64,000 bases of DNA from Petrolisthes cinctipes (Eukaryota; Arthropoda; Malacostraca; Decapoda; Porcellanidae). Within the stretch, counting starts at the first letter, position 1. Every line of letters begins with the position of its first letter. The notes under the pieces are model-generated. The model worked only from the letters and a program-made list of their open reading frames with translations. It was not told where the DNA came from and did no database searches. The translations under genes were made by a program, and so were the position numbers. This document shows, in pieces, positions 22,444 through 36,036 of this stretch. The DNA lies in assembly GCA_033782935.1 (NCBI GenBank), contig JAWQEG010000166.1, positions 400,001 through 464,000 on the forward strand, given 5' to 3'.

Positions 22444-23884
22444 CACCTAAAATATCGATTTTCAGCATATTTCGGGCCTGTATTTTGAAAAAACTCTAAC
22501 ACGGAGTAGGCATGTACAGATCGCTTCTGTGACCCCAAAATATCGAATTTTCGGGTATTTTGGGCCTGAATTTGAGATATCGACTTTGGGCACCTAAAAT
22601 ATCGATTTTTAGCATGTTTTGGGCCTATATTTTGAAAATATTCTAGCACTGAGTAGGCATGTACAGATCGCTTCTGGGACCCCAAAATATCGAATTTTCG
22701 GGTGTTTGGAGCCTGAATTTGAGATATAAACGGGTAAAGAAGATGCATGCACATATCGACTTTTGGGCACCTAAAATATCGATTTTCAACATATTTCGGG
22801 CCTGTATTTTGAAAATACTCTAACACGGAGTAGGCATGTACAGATCGCTTCTGGGACCCCAAAATATCGAATTTTCGGGTGTTTTGGGCCTGAATTTGAG
22901 ATATCGACTTTGGGCACCTAAAATATCGATTTTTAGCATGTTTTGGGCCTATATTTTGAAAATATTCTAGCACTGAGTAGGCATGTACAGATCGCTTCTG
23001 AGACCCCAAAATATGGAATTTTCGGGTGTTTGAAGCCTGAATTTGAGATATAAACGGGTACAGAAGATGCATGCACATATCGACTTTTGGGCACCTAAAA
23101 TATCGATTTTCTGAATGTTTTGGGCCATTATTTTGAAAATACTCTAACACGGAGTAGGCATGTACAGATCGCTTCTGGGACCCCAAAAATCGAATTTTCG
23201 GGTGTTTTGGGCCTGAATTAGAGATATCGACTTTAGGCACCTAAAATATCGATTTTTAGCATGTTTTGGGCCTATATTTTAAAAATATTTTAGCACTGAG
23301 TAGCCATGTACAGATCGCTTCTGCGACCCCAAAATATTGAATTTTCGGGTGTTTTGAGCCTGAATTTGAGATATAAACGGGTACTGAAGATGCATGCACA
23401 TATCGACTTTTGGGCACCTAAAATATCGATTTTCTGTATGTTTTGGGCCTGTATTTTGAAAATACTCTAACACGGAGTAGGCATGTACAGATCGCTTCTG
23501 GGACCCCAAAATATCGAATTTTCAAATGTTTTGGGCCTGAATTTGAGATATCGACTTTGGGCACCTAAAATATCGATTTTTAGCATGTTTTGGGCCTATA
23601 TTTTGAAAATATTCTAGCACTGAGTAGGCATGTACAGATCGCTTCTGGGACCCCAAAAATCGAATTTTCGGGTGTTTTGGGCCTGAATTTGAGATAACGA
23701 CTTTGGGCACCTAAAATATCGATTTTTAGCATGTTTTGGGCCTATAATTTTAAAATATTCTAGCACTGAGTAGCCATGTACAGATCGCTTCTGGGACCCC
23801 AAAATATCGAATTTTCGGGTGTTTTGAGCCTGAATTTGAGATATAAACGGGTACATAAGATGCATGCACATATCGACTTTTGGG
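22444..23884. repeat. HOR copy, 9-mer variant (1441 bp)
   Basis: This copy follows the HOR through nine monomers and lacks the last S-L pair. It is the mirror of the 82-1521 copy, which also has nine units but lost a different dimer. Confidence 0.85.
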
Positions 23885-25647
23885 CACCTAAAATATCGAT
23901 TTTCTGTATGCTTTGGGCCTGTATTTTGAAAATACACTAACACGGAGTAGGCATGTACAGATCGCTTCTGTGACCCCAAAATATCGAATTTTCGGGTATT
24001 TTGGGCCTGAATTTGAGATATCGACTTTGGGCACCTAAAATATCGATTTTTAGCATGTTTTGGGCCTATATTTTGAAAATATTCTAGCACTGAGTAGGCA
24101 TGTACAGATCGCTTCTGGGACCCCAAAATATCGAATTTTCGGGTGTTTGGAGCCTGAATTTGAGATATAAACGGGTAAAGAAGATGCATGCACATATCGA
24201 CTTTTGGGCACCTAAAATATCGATTTTCAACATATTTCGGGCCTGTATTTTGAAAATACTCTAACACGGAGTAGGCATGTACAGATCGCTTCTGGGACCC
24301 CAAAATATCGAATTTTCGGGTGTTTTGGGCCTGAATTTGAGATATCGACTTTGGGCACCTAAAATATCGATTTTTAGCATGTTTTGGGCCTATATTTTGA
24401 AAATATTCTAGCACTGAGTAAGCATGTACAGATCGCTTCTGAGACCCCAAAATATGGAATTTTCGGGTGTTTGAAGCCTGAATTTGAGATATAAACGGGT
24501 ACAGAAGATGCATGCACATATCGACTTTTGGGCACCTAAAATATCGATTTTCTGAATGTTTTGGGCCATTATTTTGAAAATACTCTAACACGGAGTAGGC
24601 ATGTACAGATCGCTTCTGGGACCCCAAAAATCGAATTTTCGGGTGTTTTGGGCCTGAATTAGAGATATCGACTTTAGGCACCTAAAATATCGATTTTTAG
24701 CATGTTTTGGGCCTATATTTTAAAAATATTTTAGCACTGAGTAGCCATGTACAGATCGCTTCTGCGACCCCAAAATATTGAATTTTCGGGTGTTTTGAGC
24801 CTGAATTTGAGATATAAACGGGTACTGAAGATGCATGCACATATCGACTTTTGGGCACCTAAAATATCGATTTTCTGTATGTTTTGGGCCTGTATTTTGA
24901 AAATACTCTAACACGGAGTAGGCATGTACAGATCGCTTCTGGGACCCCAAAATATCGAATTTTCAAATGTTTTGGGCCTGAATTTGAGATATCGACTTTG
25001 GGCACCTAAAATATCGATTTTTAGCATGTTTTGGGCCTATATTTTGAAAATATTCTAGCACTGAGTAGGCATGTACAGATCGCTTCTGGGACCCCAAAAA
25101 TCGAATTTTCGGGTGTTTTGGGCCTGAATTTGAGATAACGACTTTGGGCACCTAAAATATCGATTTTTAGCATGTTTTGGGCCTATAATTTTAAAATATT
25201 CTAGCACTGAGTAGCCATGTACAGATCGCTTCTGGGACCCCAAAATATCGAATTTTCGGGTGTTTTGAGCCTGAATTTGAGATATAAACGGGTACATAAG
25301 ATGCATGCACATATCGACTTTTGGGCACCTAAAATATCGATTTTCTGTATGCTTTGGGCCTGTATTTTGAAAATACACTAACACGGAGTAGGCATGTACA
25401 GATGGCTTCTGGGACCCCAAAAATCGAATTTTCGGGTGTTTTGGGCCTGAATTTGAGATATCGACTTTAGGCACCTAAAATATCGATTTTTAGCATGTTT
25501 TGGGCCTATATTTTAAAAATATTTTAGCACTGAGTAGCCATGTACAGATCGCTTCTGCGACCCCAAAATATTGAATTTTCGGGTGTTTTGAGCCTGAATT
25601 TGAGATATAAACGGGAACAGAAAATGCATGCACATATTGACTATGGG
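23885..25647. repeat. HOR copy, 11-mer with hybrid first unit (1763 bp)
   Basis: The first monomer (23885-24031) starts like the penultimate HOR unit (CTGTATGCTTTGGG, ATACACTAACACGG) and switches to the first-unit sequence (CTTCTGTGACC, GGGTATTTTGGG). The switch point lies between about 23,955 and 23,970. Because the frame is kept at 147 bp, the minus strand stays open for 355 codons across this junction (23614-24681). Confidence 0.86.
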
Positions 25648-26942
25648 CACCTAAAATATCGATTTTCAGCATATTTCGGGCCTGTATTTTGAAAATACTC
25701 TAACACGGAGTAGGCATGTACAGATCGCTTCTGTGACCCCAAAATATCGAATTTTCGGGTATTTTGGGCCTGAATTTGAGATATCGACTTTGGGCACCTA
25801 AAATATCGATTTTTAGCATGTTTTGGGCCTATTTTTTGAAAATATTCTAGCACTGAGTAGGCATGTACAGATCGCTTCTGGGACCCCAAAATATCGAATT
25901 TTCGGGTGTTTGGAGCCTGAATTTGAGATATAAACGGGTAAAGAAGATGCATGCACATATCGACTTTTGGGCACCTAAAATATCGATTTTCAACATATTT
26001 CGGGCCTGTATTTTGAAAATACTCTAACACGGAGTAGGCAAGTACAGATCGCTTCTGGGACCCCAAAATATCGAATTTTCGGGTGTTTTGGGCCTGAATT
26101 TGAGATATCGACTTTGGGCACCTAAAATATCGATTTTTAGCATGTTTTGGGCCTATATTTTGAAAATATTCTAGCACTGAGTAGGCATGTACAGATCGCT
26201 TCTGGGACCCATAAAATATCGAACTTTCGGGTGTTTGGAGCCTGAATTTGAGATATAAACGGGTACAGAAGATGCATGCACATATCGACTTTTGGGCATC
26301 TAAAATATCGATTTTCTGTATGTTTTGGGCCTGTATTTTGAAAATACTCTAACACGGAGTAGGCATGTACAGATCGCTTCTTGGACCCCAAAATATCGAA
26401 TTTTCGGGTGTTTTGGGCCTGAATTTGAGATATCGACTTTGGGCACCTAAAATATCGATTTTTAGCATGTTTTGGGCCTATATTTTGAAAATATTCTAGC
26501 ACTGAGTAGGCATGTACAGATCGCTTCTGAGACCCCAAAATATCGAATTTTCGGGTGTTTGAAGCCTGAATTTGAGATATAAACGGGTACAGAAGATGCA
26601 TGCACATATCGACTTTTGGGCACCTAAAATATCGATTTTCTGTATGTTTTGGGCCTGTATTTTGAAAATATTCTAACACGGAGTAGGCATGTACAGATCG
26701 CTTCTGGGACCCCAAAAATCGAATTTTCGGGTGTTTTGGGCCTGAATTTGAGATATCGACTTTAGGCACCTAAAATATCGATTTTTAGCATGTTTTGGGC
26801 CTATATTTTAAAAATATTTTAGCACTGAGTAGCCATGTACAGATCGCTTCTGCGACCCCAAAATATTGAATTTTCGGGTGTTTTGAGCCTGAATTTGAGA
26901 TATAAACGGGAATAGAAAATGCATGCACATATTGACTATGGG
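25648..26942. repeat. Partial HOR copy (1295 bp, 8 monomers)
   Basis: Monomer lengths are 147, 177, 147, 178, 147, 177, 146 and 176. The middle is altered relative to the HOR: GGGACCCATAAAATATCG near 26204 and GGGCATCTAAAA near 26294 are private to this unit and its 2.91-kb copy. The end matches the HOR fragment that precedes each divergent block. Confidence 0.82.
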
Positions 26943-27588
26943 CACCTAAAATATCGATTTTCAGCATATTTCGGGCCTGTATTTTGAAAATACTCTAACA
27001 CGGAGTAGGCATGTACAGATCGCTTCTGTGACCCAAAAATATAGAATTTTCGGGTGTTTTAGGCCTGAATTTGAGATATCGACTTTGGGCACCTAAAATA
27101 TCGATTTTTAGCATGTTTTGGGCCTATATTTTGAAATAATTCTAGCACTGAGTAGGCATGTACAGATCGCTTCTGGGACCCCAAAATATCGAATTTTCGG
27201 GTGTTTGGAGCCTGAATTTGAGATATAAACGGGTACAGAAAATGCATGCACATATCGACTTTTGGGCACCTAAAATATCGATTTTCTGTATGCTTTGGGC
27301 CTGTATTTTGAAAATACTCTAACACGGAGTAGGCATGTACAGATCGCCTCTGGGACCCCAAAAATCGAATTTTCGGGTGTTTTGAGCCTGAATTTGAAAT
27401 ATAAACGGGTACAGAAAATGCATGCACATATTGACTATGGGCACCTAAAATATCGATTTTCAGCATATTTCGGGCCTGTATTTTGAAAATACTCTAACAC
27501 GGAGTAGGCATGTACAGATCGCTTCTGGGACCCCAAAATATCGAATTTTCGGGTGTTTTGGGCCTGAATTTGAGATATCGACTTTGGG
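26943..27588. repeat. Truncated divergent block (646 bp)
   Basis: Four monomers of 147, 177, 175 and 147 bp correspond to the first four units of the divergent block at 7783. The block then stops at TTTGGGTACC and the sequence returns to a HOR unit (AAAAATATTTTAGC). Confidence 0.82.
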
Positions 27589-30498
27589 TACCTAAAATAT
27601 CGATTTTTAGCATGTTTTGGGCCTATATTTTAAAAATATTTTAGCACTGAGTAGCCATGTACAGATCGCTTCTGCGACCCCAAAATATTGAATTTTCGGG
27701 TGTTTTGAGCCTGAATTTGAGATATAAACGGGTACTGAAGATGCATGCACATATCGACTTTTGGGCACCTAAAATATCGATTTTCTGTATGTTTTGGGCC
27801 TGTATTTTGAAAATACTCTAACACGGAGTAGGCATGTACAGATCGCTTCTGGGACCCCAAAATATCGAATTTTCAAATGTTTTGGGCCTGAATTTGAGAT
27901 ATCGACTTTGGGCACCTAAAATATCGATTTTTAGCATGTTTTGGGCCTATATTTTGAAAATATTCTAGCACTGAGTAGGCATGTACAGATCGCTTCTGGG
28001 ACCCCAAAAATCGAATTTTCGGGTGTTTTGGGCCTGAATTTGAGATAACGACTTTGGGCACCTAAAATATCGATTTTTAGCATGTTTTGGGCCTATAATT
28101 TTAAAATATTCTAGCACTGAGTAGCCATGTACAGATCGCTTCTGGGACCCCAAAATATCGAATTTTCGGGTGTTTTGAGCCTGAATTTGAGATATAAACG
28201 GGTACATAAGATGCATGCACATATCGACTTTTGGGCACCTAAAATATCGATTTTCTGTATGCTTTGGGCCTGTATTTTGAAAATACACTAACACGGAGTA
28301 GGCATGTACAGATGGCTTCTGGGACCCCAAAAATCGAATTTTCGGGTGTTTTGGGCCTGAATTTGAGATATCGACTTTAGGCACCTAAAATATCGACTTT
28401 TAGCATGTTTTGGGCCTATATTTTAAAAATATTTTAGCACTGAGTAGCCATGTACAGATCGCTTCTGCGACCCCAAAATATTGAATTTTCGGGTGTTTTG
28501 AGCCTGAATTTGAGATATAAACGGGAAAAGAAAATGCATGCACATATTGACTATGGGCACCTAAAATATCGATTTTCAGCATATTTCGAGCCTGTATTTT
28601 GAAAATACTCTAACACGGAGTAGGCATGTACAGATCGCTTCTGTGACCCCAAAATATCGAATTTTCGGGTATTTTGGGCCTGAATTTGAGATATCGACTT
28701 TGGGCACCTAAAATATCGATTTTTAGCATGTTTTGGGCCTATTTTTTGAAAATATTCTAGCACTGAGTAGGCATGTACAGATCGCTTCTGGGACCCCAAA
28801 ATATCGAATTTTCGGGTGTTTGGAGCCTGAATTTGAGATATAAACGGGTAAAGAAGATGCATGCACATATCGACTTTTGGGCACCTAAAATATCGATTTT
28901 CAACATATTTCGGGCCTGTATTTTGAAAATACTCTAACACGGAGTAGGCAAGTACAGATCGCTTCTGGGACCCCAAAATATCGAATTTTCGGGTGTTTTG
29001 GGCCTGAATTTGAGATATCGACTTTGGGCACCTAAAATATCGATTTTTAGCATGTTTTGGGCCTATATTTTGAAAATATTCTAGCACTGAGTAGGCATGT
29101 ACAGATCGCTTCTGGGACCCATAAAATATCGAACTTTCGGGTGTTTGGAGCCTGAATTTGAGATATAAACGGGTACAGAAGATGCATGCACATATCGACT
29201 TTTGGGCATCTAAAATATCGATTTTCTGTATGTTTTGGGCCTGTATTTTGAAAATACTCTAACACGGAGTAGGCATGTACAGATCGCTTCTTGGACCCCA
29301 AAATATCGAATTTTCGTGTGTTTTGGGCCTGAATTTGAGATATCGACTTTGGGCACCTAAAATATCGATTTTTAGCATGTTTTGGGCCTATATTTTGAAA
29401 ATATTCTAGCACTGAGTAGGCATGTACAGATCGCTTCTGAGACCCCAAAATATCGAATTTTCGGGTGTTTGAAGCCTGAATTTGAGATATAAACGGGTAC
29501 AGAAGATGCATGCACATATCGACTTTTGGGCACCTAAAATATCGATTTTCTGTATGTTTTGGGCCTGTATTTTGAAAATATTCTAACACGGAGTAGGCAT
29601 GTACAGATCGCTTCTGGGACCCCAAAAATCGAATTTTCGGGTGTTTTGGGCCTGAATTTGAGATATCGACTTTAGGCACCTAAAATATCGATTTTTAGCA
29701 TGTTTTGGGCCTATATTTTAAAAATATTTTAGCACTGAGTAGCCATGTACAGATCGCTTCTGCGACCCCAAAATATTGAATTTTCGGGTGTTTTGAGCCT
29801 GAATTTGAGATATAAACGGGAATAGAAAATGCATGCACATATTGACTATGGGCACCTAAAATATCGATTTTCAGCATATTTCGGGCCTGTATTTTGAAAA
29901 TACTCTAACACGGAGTAGGCATGTACAGATCGCTTCTGTGACCCAAAAATATAGAATTTTCGGGTGTTTTAGGCCTGAATTTGAGATATCGACTTTGGGC
30001 ACCTAAAATATCGATTTTTAGCATGTTTTGGGCCTATATTTTGAAATAATTCTAGCACTGAGTAGGCATGTACAGATCGCTTCTGGGACCCCAAAATATC
30101 GAATTTTCGGGTGTTTGGAGCCTGAATTTGAGATATAAACGGGTACAGAAAATGCATGCACATATCGACTTTTGGGCACCTAAAATATCGATTTTCTGTA
30201 TGCTTTGGGCCTGTATTTTGAAAATACTCTAACACGGAGTAGGCATGTACAGATCGCCTCTGGGACCCCAAAAATCGAATTTTCGGGTGTTTTGAGCCTG
30301 AATTTGAAATATAAACGGGTACAGAAAATGCATGCACATATTGACTATGGGCACCTAAAATATCGATTTTCAGCATATTTCGGGCCTGTATTTTGAAAAT
30401 ACTCTAACACGGAGTAGGCATGTACAGATCGCTTCTGGGACCCCAAAATATCGAATTTTCGGGTGTTTTGGGCCTGAATTTGAGATATCGACTTTGGG
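27589..30498. repeat. 2.91-kb segmental tandem duplication, copy 2
   Basis: This is the direct partner of 24679-27588 with very few differences (for example TTTTCGTGTG near 29320 and GTTTCGAG, i.e. CATATTTCGAGCC, near 28580). The junction is within the monomer following TTTGGGTACC at 27,586-27,592. After 30,498 the sequence continues along the divergent block, unlike after copy 1, so the duplication ends here. Confidence 0.9.
28558..29852. repeat. Partial HOR copy inside 2.91-kb copy 2 (1295 bp)
   Basis: This is the offset-2910 copy of 25648-26942, with the same eight monomers and the same 178-bp unit. Confidence 0.82.
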
Positions 30499-31750
30499 TA
30501 CCTAAAATATCGATTTTTAGCATGTTTTGGGCCTATATTTTGAAAATGTTCTAGCACTGAGTAGGCATGTACAGATCGCTTCTGGGACCCCAAAATATCG
30601 AATTTTCGGGTGTTTTGAGCATGAATTTGAGATATAATCGGGTACAGAAAATGCATGCACATATTGACTTTGGGCACCTAAAATATCGATTTTCAGCATA
30701 TTTTGGGCCTGTATTTTGAAAATACTCTAACACGGAGTAGGCATGTACAGTTCGCTACTGGGACCCTAAAATATCGAATTTTCGGGTGTTTTGAGCCTGA
30801 ATTTGAGATATAAACTTGTACAGAAGATGCATGCACTTATCGACTTTGGACACTTAAAATATCGATTTTTAGCATGTTTTGAGCCTATATTTTGAAATAA
30901 TTCTAGCACTGAGTAGGCATGTACAGATCGCTTCTGTGACCCAAAAATATCGAATTTTCGGGTGTTTTGAGGTTGAATTTGGGATATAAACGGGTGCAGA
31001 AGATGCATACACATATTGACTTTGGTCACCTAAAATATCGATTTTCAGCATGTTTTGGGCCTGTATTTTGAAAATACTTTAACACGGAGTAGGCAAGTAC
31101 AGATCGCTTCTGGGACCCCAAAATATCGAATTTTCGGGTGTTTGGAGAATGAATTTGAGATATAAACGGGTACAGAAGATGCATCCAGATATCGACTTCT
31201 GGGCACCAAAAAGATCGATTTTCAGTATGTTTTGGGCCTGTATATTGAAAATACTCTAAAACGGAGTAGGCATGTACAGATCGCTTCTGGGACCCCAAAA
31301 TATCGAAATTTTCGGGGTTTAGGGCCTGAATTTGAGATATCGACTTTGGGCACCTAAAATATCGAATTTTAGCATGTTTTGGGCCTATATTTTGAAAAGA
31401 TTCTAGCACTGAGTAGGCATGTACAGATCGCTTCTGGGACCCAAAAATACCGAATTTTCGGGTGTTTTGAGCCTGAATTTGAGATATAAACGGGTACAGA
31501 AGATGCATGCACATATCGACTTTTGGGCACCTAAAATATCGATTTTCTGTATGTTTTGGGCCTGTATTTTGAAAATACTCTAACACGGAGTAAGCATGTA
31601 CAGATCGCTTCTGGGACCCCAAAATATCGAATTTTCGGGTGTTTTGGGCCTGAATTTGAGATATCGACTGTGGGCACCTAAAATATCGATTTTTAGCATG
31701 TTTTGAGCCAATATTTTGAAAATATTCTAGCACTGAGTAGGCATGTACAG
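29853..31750. repeat. Divergent L-rich block, third full copy with one extra unit
   Basis: This block aligns with 7783-9500 and 15041-16760. It contains one additional 176-bp monomer at about 30,675-30,850 (marked by CAGTTCGCTACTGGG and AAACTTGTACAG), which shifts the offset by 176 bp. At about 31,750 it departs from the other copies (CTTCTGCGACCTCAAAA) and does not return to the HOR. This is the boundary between the HOR domain and the degenerate domain. Confidence 0.83.
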
Positions 31751-31920
31751 ATCGCTTCTGCGACCTCAAAATATCGAATTTTTGGGTGTTTTGGGCCTGA
31801 ATTTGAGATATCGACTTTGGGCACCTAAAATATCGATTTTTAGCATGTTTTGGGCCTATATTTTGAAAATATTCTAGCACTGAGTAGGCATGTACAGATC
31901 GCTTCTGGGACTCCAAAATA
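31030..31920. repeat. 0.9-kb duplicated block, copy 1 (partner at 39,790)
   Basis: Monomer anchors at 31204, 31351, 31528, 31675 and 31822 recur at exactly +8762. The shared marks are CACCAAAAAGATCG, GGGCCAATATTTTG and CTTCTGCGACCTCAAAA. It carries part of the divergent block into the right-hand domain. Confidence 0.78.
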
Positions 31921-32639
31921 TCGAATTTTCGGGTGTTTTGAGCCTGAATTTGAGATATAAACGGGTACTGAAGATGCATACACATATTGACTTTGGGCAC
32001 CTAAAATATCGATTTTCAGCATGTTTTGGGCCTGTATCTGAGTAGGCATGTACAGATCGCTTCTGGGACCCAAAAATATCGAATTTTCGGGTGTTTGAAG
32101 CCTGAATTTGAGATATAAACGGGTACAGAAGATGCATGCACATATCGACTTTTGGAAACCTAAAATATCGATTTTCTGTATGTTTTGGGACTGTATTTTG
32201 AAAATACTCTAACACGGAGTAGGCATGTACAGATCGCTTCTGGGACCCCAAAATATCGAATTTTCGAGTGTTTAGAGCCTGAATTTGAGATATAAACGGG
32301 TACAGAAGATGCATGCACATATCGACTTTGGACACTTAAAATATCGATTTTTGGCATGTTTTGAGCCTATATTTTGAAATAATTCTAGCACTGAGTAGGC
32401 ATGTACAGATCGCTTCTGTGACCCAAAAATATCGAATTTTTGGGTGTTTTGAGGTTGAATTTGGGATATAAACGGGTGCAGAAGATGCATACACATATTG
32501 ACTTTGGTCACCTAAAATATCGATTTTCAGCATGTTTTGGGCATGTATTTTGAAAATACTCTAACACGGAGTAGGCAAGTACAGATCGCTTCTGGGACCC
32601 CAAAATATCGAATTTTCGGGTGTTTGGAGAATGAATTTG

Positions 32640-33080
32640 AGATATAAACGGGTACAGAAGATGCATGCACATATCTACTTTGGACACTTAAAATATTGAT
32701 TTATAGCATGTTTTGAGCCTACATTTTGAAAACATTCTAGCACTGAGTAGGCATGTACTTATCGCTTCTGGGACTCAAAAATATCGAATTTTAGGGTGTT
32801 TTGAGGTTGAATTTGGACTATAAACGGGTGCAGAAGATGCATACACATATTGACTTTGGGCACCTAAAATATCGATTTTCAGCATGTTTTGGGCCTGTAT
32901 CTGAGTAGGCATGTACAGATCGCTTCTGGGACCCAAAAATATCGAATTTTCGAGTGTTTGAAGCCTGAATTTGAGATATAAACGGGTACAGAAGATGCAT
33001 GCACATATCGACTTTTGGGCACCTAAAATATCGATTTTCTGTATGTTTTGGGCCTGTATTTTGAAAATACTCTAACACGG
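32640..33080. repeat. 0.44-kb duplicated block, copy 1 (partner at 40,715)
   Basis: Anchors 32685, 32861 and 33020 recur at +8075. The shared marks are CATATCTACTTTGG, ATTGATTTATAGCATG, GAGCCTACATTTTG and GAATTTGGACTATAAACGG. It includes one 18-bp-deletion monomer. Confidence 0.78.
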
Positions 33081-34239
33081 AGTAGTCATGTACAGATCGC
33101 TTCTGGGACCCCAAAATATCGAATTTTCGGGTGTTTGGAGCCTGAATTTGAAATATAAACGGGTACAGAAGATGCATGCACATATCGACTTTTGGGCACC
33201 TAAAATATCGATTTTCTGTATGTTTTGGGCCTGTATTTTGAAAATACTCTAACACGGAGTAGGCATGTACAGATCGCTTCTGGGACCCCAAAATATCGAA
33301 TTTTCGGGTGTTTTGGGCCTGAATTTGAGATATCGACTTTGGGCACCTAAAATATCGATTTTTAGCATGTTTTGGGCCTATATTTTAAAAATATTCTAGC
33401 ACTGAGTAGGCATGTACAGATCGCTTCTGCGACCCCAAAATATTGAATTTTCGGGTGTTTTGAGCCTGAATTTGAGATATAAACGGGTATAGAAAATGCA
33501 TGCACATATTGACTTTGGGCACCTAAAATATCGATTTTCAGCATATTTTGGGCCTCTATTTTGAAAATACTCTAACACGGAGTAGGCAGGTACAGATCGC
33601 TTCTGGGACCCCAAAATATCGAATTTTCGGGTGTTTGGAGACTGAATTTGAGATATAAACGGGTACAGACGATGCATCCACATATCGACTTTTGGGCACC
33701 AAAAAGATCGATTTGCAGTATGTTTTGGGCCTGTATATTGAAAATACTCTAACACGGAGTAGGCATGTACAGATCGCTTCTGGGACCCCAAAATATCGAA
33801 TTTTCGAGTGTTTTGGGCCTGAATTTGAGATATCGACTTTGGGCACCTAAAATATCGATTTTTAGCATGTTTTGGGCCTATATTTTGAAAATATTCTAGC
33901 ACTGACTAGGCATGTACAGATCGCTTCTGGGACCCCAAAATATCGAATTTTCGGGTGTTTTGAGCCTGAATTTGAGATATAAACGGGTACAGAAAATGCA
34001 TGCACATATTGACTTTGGGCACCTAATATATCGATTTTCTGTATGTTTTGGGCCTGTATTTTGAAAATACTCTAACACGGAGTAGCTATGTACAGATTGC
34101 TTCTAGGACCCTAAAATATCAAATTTACGGGTGTTTTGAGCCTGAATTTGAGATATAAACAGGTACTGAAGATGCATGCACATATCGACTTTTGGGCACC
34201 TAAAAGATCGATTTTCTGTATGCTTTGGGCCATTATTTT

Positions 34240-36036
34240 GAAAATACTCTAACACGGAGTAGGCATGTACAGATCGCTTCTGGGACCCCAAAATATCGAA
34301 TGTTCGGGTGTTTTTGGCCTGAATTTGAGATATCGACTTTGGGCACCTAAAATATCGATTTTTAGCATGTTTTGGGCTTATATTTTGAAAAGATTCTAGC
34401 ACTGAGTAGGCATGTACAGATCGCTTGTGGGACCCCAAAATATCGAATTTTCGGGTGTTTTGAGCCTGAATTTGACATATAAACGGGTACAGAAGATGCA
34501 TGCAAATATCGATTTATTGGCACCTAAAATATCAATTTTCTGTATGCTTTGGGCCTGTATTTTGAAAATACTCTAACACGGAGTAGGCATGTACAGATCG
34601 CTTCTGGGACCCCAAAATATCGAATTTTCGGGTGTTTTGGGCGTGAATTTGAGATATCGACTTTGGGCACCTAAAATATCGATTTTTAGCATGTTTTGGG
34701 CCGATATTTAAAAAAAAAATTTAGCACTGAGTAGCCATGTACAGATCGCTTCTGCGACCCCAAAATATTGAATTTTCGGGTGTTTTGAGCCTGAATTTGA
34801 GATATAAACGGGAACAGAAAATGCATGCACATATTGACTATGGGCACCTAAAATATCGATTTTCAGCATATTTCGGGCCTGTATTTTGAAAATACTCTAA
34901 CACGGAGTAGGCTTGTACAGATCGCTTCTGGGACCCCCAAATATCGAATTTTCGGGTATTTTGAGCCTGAATTTGAGATATCGACTTTGGGCACTTAAAA
35001 TATCGATTTTAGCATGGTTTGAGCCTATATTTTGAAAATATTCTAGCACTAAGTAGGCATGTACAGATCGTTTCTGGGACCCCAAAATATCGAATTTTCG
35101 GGTGTTTGGAGCCTGAATTTGAGATATAAACGGGTACAGAAGATGCATGCACATATCGACTTTTGGGCACCTAAAATATCGATTTTTAGCATGTTTTGGG
35201 CCTGTATTTTGAAAATATTCTAGCACTTAGTAGGCATGTACAGATCGTTTCTGGGACCCCAAAATATCTAATTTTCGGGTGTTTGGAGCCTGAATTTGAG
35301 ATATAAACGGGTACAGAAGATGCATGCACATATCGACTTTTGGGCACCTAAAATATCGATTTTCTGTATGTTTTGGGCCTGTATTTTGAAAATACTCTAA
35401 CACGGAGTAGGCATGTACAGATCGCTTCTGGGACCCCAAAATATCGAATTTTCAGGTGTTTTGGGCCTGAATTTGAGATATCGACTTTGGGCACCTAAAA
35501 TATCGATTTTTAGCATGTTTTGGGCCTATATTTTGAAAATATTCTAGCACTGAGTAGGCATGTACAGATCGCTTCTGGGACCCCAAAATATCGAATTTTT
35601 CGGGTTTTTTGAGCCTGAATTTTAAATATAAACGGGTACAGAAGATGCATGCACATATCGACTTTTGGGCACCTAAAATATCGATTTTCTGTATGTTTTG
35701 GACCTGTATTTTGAAAATACTCTAACACGGAGTGGGTATATTTAGATCGTTTCTGGGACCCCAAAATATCAAATTTTCAAATGTTTTGGGCCTGAATTTC
35801 AGATATCGACTTTGGGCACCTAAAATATCGATTTTTAGCATGTTTTGGGCCTATATTTTGAAAATATTCTAGCACTGAGTAGGCATGTACAGATCGCTTC
35901 TGGGACCCCAAAATATCGAATTTTCGGGTGTTTTGAGCCTGAATTTGACATATAAACGGGTACAGAAGATGCATGCACATATCGACTTTTGGGCACCTAA
36001 AATATCGATTTTCTGTATGGTTTGGGCCTGTATTTT
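34240..36036. repeat. 1.8-kb tandem duplication, copy 1
   Basis: Sequence recurs at +1797. Shared private marks are ATCGAATGTTCGGG, GATTTATTGGCACC, a run of ten A at 34710-34719, GGCTTGTACAG, GAGTGGGTATATTTAGATCG and ATATCTAATTTTC. Edges are approximate because all flanks are satellite. Confidence 0.87.
34710..34719. repeat. Homopolymer A10 inside the repeat
   Basis: Ten A follow CCGATATTT where the family has ATATTTTGAAAATATTC. The same run is at 36507-36516 and an A11 version is at 41607-41617. It is a good marker of this sub-lineage and the most slippage-prone point in the window. Confidence 0.9.

Larger units (their letters stand above)
24679..27588. repeat. 2.91-kb segmental tandem duplication, copy 1
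   Basis: Sequence recurs at an offset of exactly 2910 bp. The block contains the last six monomers of a HOR copy, the partial HOR at 25648, and the first four monomers of the divergent block (26943-27588). The private marks GGGACCCATAAAATATCG and GATCGCCTCTGGG occur in both copies. Confidence 0.9.

Noticed and set aside
23614..24681. Minus-strand open frame of 355 codons as a repeat-protein gene
   Set aside because: It spans a HOR junction hybrid and is open only because a 147-bp unit replaced the frame-breaking 146- and 176-bp units. The neighbouring HOR copies carry stops or frameshifts in the same place, and no known domain is visible in the translation.
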